Assembly (NCBI GenBank): GCA_029945375.1
Contig: CM057068.1
Location: forward strand, 1,226,233-1,290,232
Source of the DNA: Agaricus subrufescens
Lineage: Eukaryota; Basidiomycota; Agaricomycetes; Agaricales; Agaricaceae
Length of the DNA stretch: 64,000 nucleotides
Reading direction: 5' to 3'
Within the stretch, counting starts at the first letter, position 1. Each line of letters starts with the position of its first letter. The position numbers and the translations under genes were made by a program. Shown here one piece after another: positions 59,741 to 64,000 of this stretch. The notes beneath the pieces are model-generated. The model ran no database searches. It saw only the letters and a program-made list of their open reading frames with translations, and was not told the origin of the DNA.

Positions 59741-62700
59741 ATGCCTCCCGACCGCTATCTACGGCCTGGTCGTTCTTTGCTATCTGAGCCTTATAACTTG
59801 TGCGCGTCTCACCCCCAGCCACCTCCAAACACCCGCAACACTGATGTGGCCGGATTTTCCCCCGCTGCAGGTGAGGCGGCTACACGACATCGCTCTACTA
59901 CGCTTATCCCGGCGTCCGTCGCTAACTTTGGTTGCTCAGCCCCCTCCCAAACTGGACGTGCAGATAACACTCCAATGCTGGTTGGAGTGTCGCCGATGCT
60001 GAATCTAGGCCAACCACAGTCTTCATTGTTCAGGCAGGCTGCCCAATTCGCTGTGTCAGTGCAGGAACAGCACAGGGCCCATCCTCCCGTCTGCCCTTCC
60101 CTCCAGCCCGAACATAATAGCCCAACCCTCCCACAGACAACAGACGCTCGTATCGGCACAGCCATTGCCCAGCAACATACACAACCTAATCCAGCGCATC
60201 CGCCAGACCAGTCACATTCTTTGCCGTACCATAGCCAACACACTAGTCATCAGTACCATCAAGCAGAACATGCGTTGCAAGTTGAGGCCCTGCTCGAAAG
60301 TAGCTGCCCGCCACTTCCGCATACAGCATACGCTCACCTCAGCACAGCCGTTTCCCAGCATACACAGCCTCATTCCTCACGTCTAGCCTATCAGGCATAT
60401 CCACCTGACCAGTTGCATCACTTGCCACACAATAGCTACCACACCAGTCGTCAGTACCATCAAGCAGAACAAGCGTCGCGACCTGCGGTCCTGTTTGAAC
60501 AACAGTATTCGTTGTTCCATCCGTCCCACGTGAGTCCAGCCTTACCACTATTTGTAAACGGTCTGAAGTATTCCTAGCCCCGTTTGAACGAGCCTCCATC
60601 TCATTGGCAATACGCGAGCCCAGGTTCCTTCGAACAAGCTCATGACTTTGTCATTAATCATGCTACTTTTGCTGACAATACCTCGGACAGCTGTACGTGA
60701 TATTCCCCTTTACTGACATACATGTACTGATGGTCTTGTATCCTAGTCATGGCCTCACTCCTCGAAGGGACAATAAAAGGGGCAGAATTCGACTCTTCTG
60801 ATCGTCATATGCCATTACGATGTCACCCCGGAACCAGAGTGAACATTATCAAACGATGTCAAGATTTCATTCTCAATCGCGAGGGCCGCCCACGATTACG
60901 ATGGGTGGTAGGTTCTGCAGGTGTTGGAAAGTCGGCCATCATGCAGTCCGTTGCTCATGATGAATCCGATGTCCTTTCCAATGTAGTCGTGGGTGCCACA
61001 ATCTTCTTTTCCATCAACGGGCGGCAAGACGGAACAAAAACTATCGCCACCATAGCCTACCAGCTAGCGGTGAAACTCAAGCCTTATCAGCTCTTTGTCC
61101 AACACGAGGTCACACGCGATCCATCTCTACTTCGGAAATCACTTCCAACGCAGTTCAAAAAATTCATTGTAGAACCGTTTATCTTCCAACGCATCTTGGA
61201 TCACTCCACTCGACTGCTAATCATTATTGATGGCCTTGACGAATGCGCCGAAATCTCGGTGCAAAAGGAGCTTCTCAGTCTCATTTCATTTTTCTGCGTC
61301 GCATACCCTACTTCTCCCATTGTCTGGATGATTGCGAGCCGCCCCGAGCCTCATATCACATCATTTTTTTCCCGACCTGACGTTGCGCTCTCGTATGAGA
61401 AGGAAGAGATCTTGGTAGATACTGATGAGGCGAGGGAAGATGTCAACCGCTACCTCCGAGACAAGTTTCGCGAGATTCAGTTGGAATCGATTACACTCCA
61501 GCATTTGTCGCAGTGGCCCTCGGAAGATGATTACCTGAAAGTCGCGAATGCTTCAGGTGGCCTGTTAGCATACGCTTCAACTGTGGTACGGTACATTGGT
61601 GACCCTGAATATGGGGATCCAGTCCGGCTGCTTGAAGACGTGGTGACGATTATTGAAAGGGGTACAAAGGAGAATATATGGGGAAGAAATCACCCAATGG
61701 CACAGCTCGACGCATTATATTCGCATATCATGTCGAAGATTCCTGCCAATGTCATGGCTAACACCCGAAAGCTACTCCTGCTGACCAGGTACGATTCCAC
61801 TGGCAGGCCTTCGTTTCTGGAAGGGTGTAATATGTTAGAGATTGGACAGAACACCGCCTACAGTGCCACTCATCATATCCGCGCTATCGCTAAAGTACCT
61901 GGACCGACCGAAGCTGCAGAGGATAGGCTTGAGTTTTTCCACAAATCGTTCTATGACTACCTATCACATTTTGAACGATCCGGATTCTCTCCTGACTTTT
62001 ATTCCGAAGCTGATCAACTCATGTGCCATGCTGCACTGAGGATCCTCAAACAAGCTCCTGATGGAGTTTATAGGGACGATGCCCTTTATGGTGAATTGTA
62101 CACCCACTATGGTATCCTCAAAAATGGACCTGGGACTGGTGAAAACATCGCCCTTTCATGGCCGGACCCAGAGGCCAATAATTATCTATTACGATTCCGT
62201 TTGTTCTGAGAAGCTGTCACCGTACTTGTGCATGGGCTCGAAAGGGGCGAAGAGTCCTGTCAGAGTCTGTTCTACATACATGTGTTGACTACATGTTTCA
62301 CTTCACCTTTTACTAACTTTCCGTTTACTGCTTTGCAAGACTTTACTTTTGTGAGTTATAATAAGCCCCTTCCTATATACTTCACTGAACTTAAGTGCCA
62401 GGCCGAATGCCGTAGACGTGAGCTCCTGGAACATGGTATCCTCAAGCAAGTTCCGCTGCACACTATAAATCATAATATGATCAAACGCGGTTTCTACTTG
62501 CATTTCAGAGGTCCAGCAGTTGAACAAGCTAACCCGTGGAGTAGATATTGTAAGGTAAGTCTGACTGTTATTGATCGCTTGCGATTTAGTAATTTTATCT
62601 GTGTTCTTAGCACAAAAGGGATGGAGCGTGGGAAGGTGATAGCCAGGACTGGTCTACTTCCTTTACCTACGTTGATGTGCCGTCGTCTCGTCATGGGTGC

Positions 62701-62946
62701 TATCGCTGCTCCAAACGATTTTTCCATCAGTTCGAAACACGGCAGAGTCATCTTGTCACGGTTCTTAACCTCACACCTGAATTCCGCATGATAGAATTCC
62801 GATTTATTGATCCTGATGATGGTGTGTCGGAATGGATATATAGCTTTAAGATTGGAGACGACAACAGATTTTGCTCCAATATTGATTGGGACATAGCATT
62901 CGATGATGATGACGACGACGATGATGATGATCGCCGTCGACGATAG
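59741..62946 (+). pseudogene. NACHT-family copy G (inverted), single in-frame TGA
   Basis: Only plus-strand copy of the family. Exons: 59741-60529, 60578-60692, 60747-62350, 62402-62554 and 62611-62946, 999 codons in all. Splice sites and all other codons are open. At 62207 a TGA replaces the codon that reads Arg in the paralogues (FRLF-stop-EAV for RFRLFRQAV), ending the protein after 788 residues and removing the C-terminal ~210. NACHT motifs GSAGVGKSA and LLIIIDGLDEC are intact. Exon 1 is longest here (263 codons) because of an internal duplication of the HTSHQYHQAE region. Exon 2 reads QAHDFVINHATFADN. The C-terminal tail has an uninterrupted Asp run. It could be a recent pseudogene or a truncated allele. 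Confidence 0.75.
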
Positions 62947-63775
62947 GACCGGTAGCCTTACAATCCGCTGCTTGATTCCACTGTGGTACAAGTCGTAGCA
63001 CTCGTTCAACTTTATATAGAATGTATCATATAAAGCTCCAATTGTGCGTGCTAATGTTCGCTGACCATCAAGATTTCCGATGCTGATGAATTATCTGAGA
63101 AGATCCAACTTGTGATTATATATTCTTGCCCCTCAGTCGCCTGATTGTTCGTTCTATGGTATATTTCCACTACGTAGTGTTATCGCGCCAAATATGCGAG
63201 TTGGAACGTTAAATAAAAGGTCTTCATTGCATAAGTTGTGCTCAATTTTCAACTTCTAGTCATGGATTAAATGTGGACAATATAATTCCTTTAATTTATG
63301 TTAATCAAATGATACTCGGTACCATATCCGCAAATATCACGAAGCGCGTATTTTTTAATACCATACACCCACTTGTCCAAGCAACGTCAGGTCTCTGTTC
63401 ATTCTGAAAAGCCTACATTGGTATCCGCTATGGATTTTTTGCAAGAGTATTTCGCAATCAGGATAAAACATTCTTCACCGCCTGGCTACATCGTTTCCTG
63501 GTAAGTCCTTGCATACACTTCCTGGAATCTGTTCTGCGAGCTTTGGTCGCCTGATACGCTGAGAGAAAAGACTTGTATAGTCTTGTATCTATACATAATA
63601 CGAATTTTTTGTATTACTTAGACAATGGAGATGACTCGTCGTCTGCAACCTCCATCTCGTCATGGCCTCAAACGCTGCCCCGCCTCCTCCAAATACTGAG
63701 CAAGAGCGCACAAATTCTCCTCGCAGCTTCCTTGTCTTCGATCCTTGAAAGTAACCTTCAGTACCCTCAAGTCAT
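62947..63775. other. 3' flank of copy G and intergenic sequence
   Basis: Positions 62950-63180 are the inverse of the 3' flank found next to copies B and D. The rest has no supported gene. A short plus-strand frame starting MASNAAPPPPNTEQE near 63662 is Pro-rich but ends within 30 codons and is not called. Confidence 0.45.
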
Positions 63776-63959
63776 CTATACGTGACCAAGTTGTGCCGAC
63801 GGAGAGTACTTTTCCAAGGAAGGGCTAATCACGCTAGAGCGCACACTATCAGAATCCTTTGAAAAGTGCTTATCTACGTTCTCATAGTATTCCTCACTGG
63901 CCATAGTCTGGGCCAAGTGGTGGTAATAGTCCAGTTTCACGATGCACGCATCTGCACGA
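63776..63959 (-). CDS. last exon of an unidentified gene (runs off right edge)
   Basis: An open frame ends at a TAG at 63776 and looks coding (VKLDYYHHLAQTMASEEYY, then SKDSDSVRSSVISPS). It is preceded by a good acceptor (TTTTTAACAG) at 63960 and a GTAAGT donor right at the window edge, implying a 39-nt intron. No family recognised. Confidence 0.4.
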
Positions 63960-64000
63960 CTGTTAAAAACGGATGGGAAGAGACGCGAGGGCACTTACAA

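Noticed and set aside
1..64000. tRNA, rRNA or CRISPR features
   Set aside because: None could be supported by eye; a covariance-model scan would be needed to exclude tRNAs.

Overview
The window looks like nuclear DNA of a mushroom-forming basidiomycete (Agaricomycetes). Coding sequence is cut by very short GT-AG introns of about 40-75 nt. The gene families also fit: class I hydrophobins, DUF6533-type membrane proteins, an F-box protein of the basidiomycete type, a Plavaka-type transposase and NACHT-domain (NLR-like, STAND) proteins. No bacterial-style operons, CRISPR arrays or rRNA genes were seen, and no tRNA could be called by eye.

Left part (1-22.4 kb): a tandem, same-strand (-) array of one NACHT family. 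From left to right it holds a partial copy at the edge (A), a copy whose NACHT domain has been deleted (B), an apparently complete gene (C), a scrambled relic split by a decayed Plavaka transposon (H), a nearly complete gene with a shifted first exon (D), a complete gene (F), a 5'-truncated relic (P) and a complete gene (E). One more copy (G) lies on the + strand at 59.7-62.9 kb and has an in-frame TGA. All share one architecture. Exon 1 is rich in Pro/His/Gln/Ser; exon 2 is 115 nt with a conserved Q-A-H-D-F-V motif; a large exon carries the NACHT domain and a winged-helix-like region. A short 51-nt element that is best read as an intron follows, then a small C-terminal domain with a Cys/His motif and an acidic, decaying tail. 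No WD40, TPR or ankyrin repeats follow the NACHT domain.

Centre (22.4-53 kb): a class I hydrophobin gene (+), an amidase-signature gene (+), an APH-like kinase-fold gene (-), a transposon-rich stretch with a hAT-type miniature element carrying 93-bp perfect terminal repeats and an 8-bp target duplication, a decayed divergent NACHT gene (-), an F-box gene (-), the TFIIA gamma subunit (-), a tandem pair of DUF6533-like membrane proteins (-) and a second hydrophobin (-) that is an inverted near-copy of the first.

Right part (53-64 kb): two further amidase paralogues (+), one of them broken by a small deletion, then NACHT copy G (+), and the last exon of an unidentified gene (-) at the right edge. 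Overall the window shows birth-and-death evolution of duplicated families (NACHT, amidase, hydrophobin, DUF6533) around a few single-copy housekeeping genes. The hydrophobins and the NACHT array form a loosely palindromic layout.
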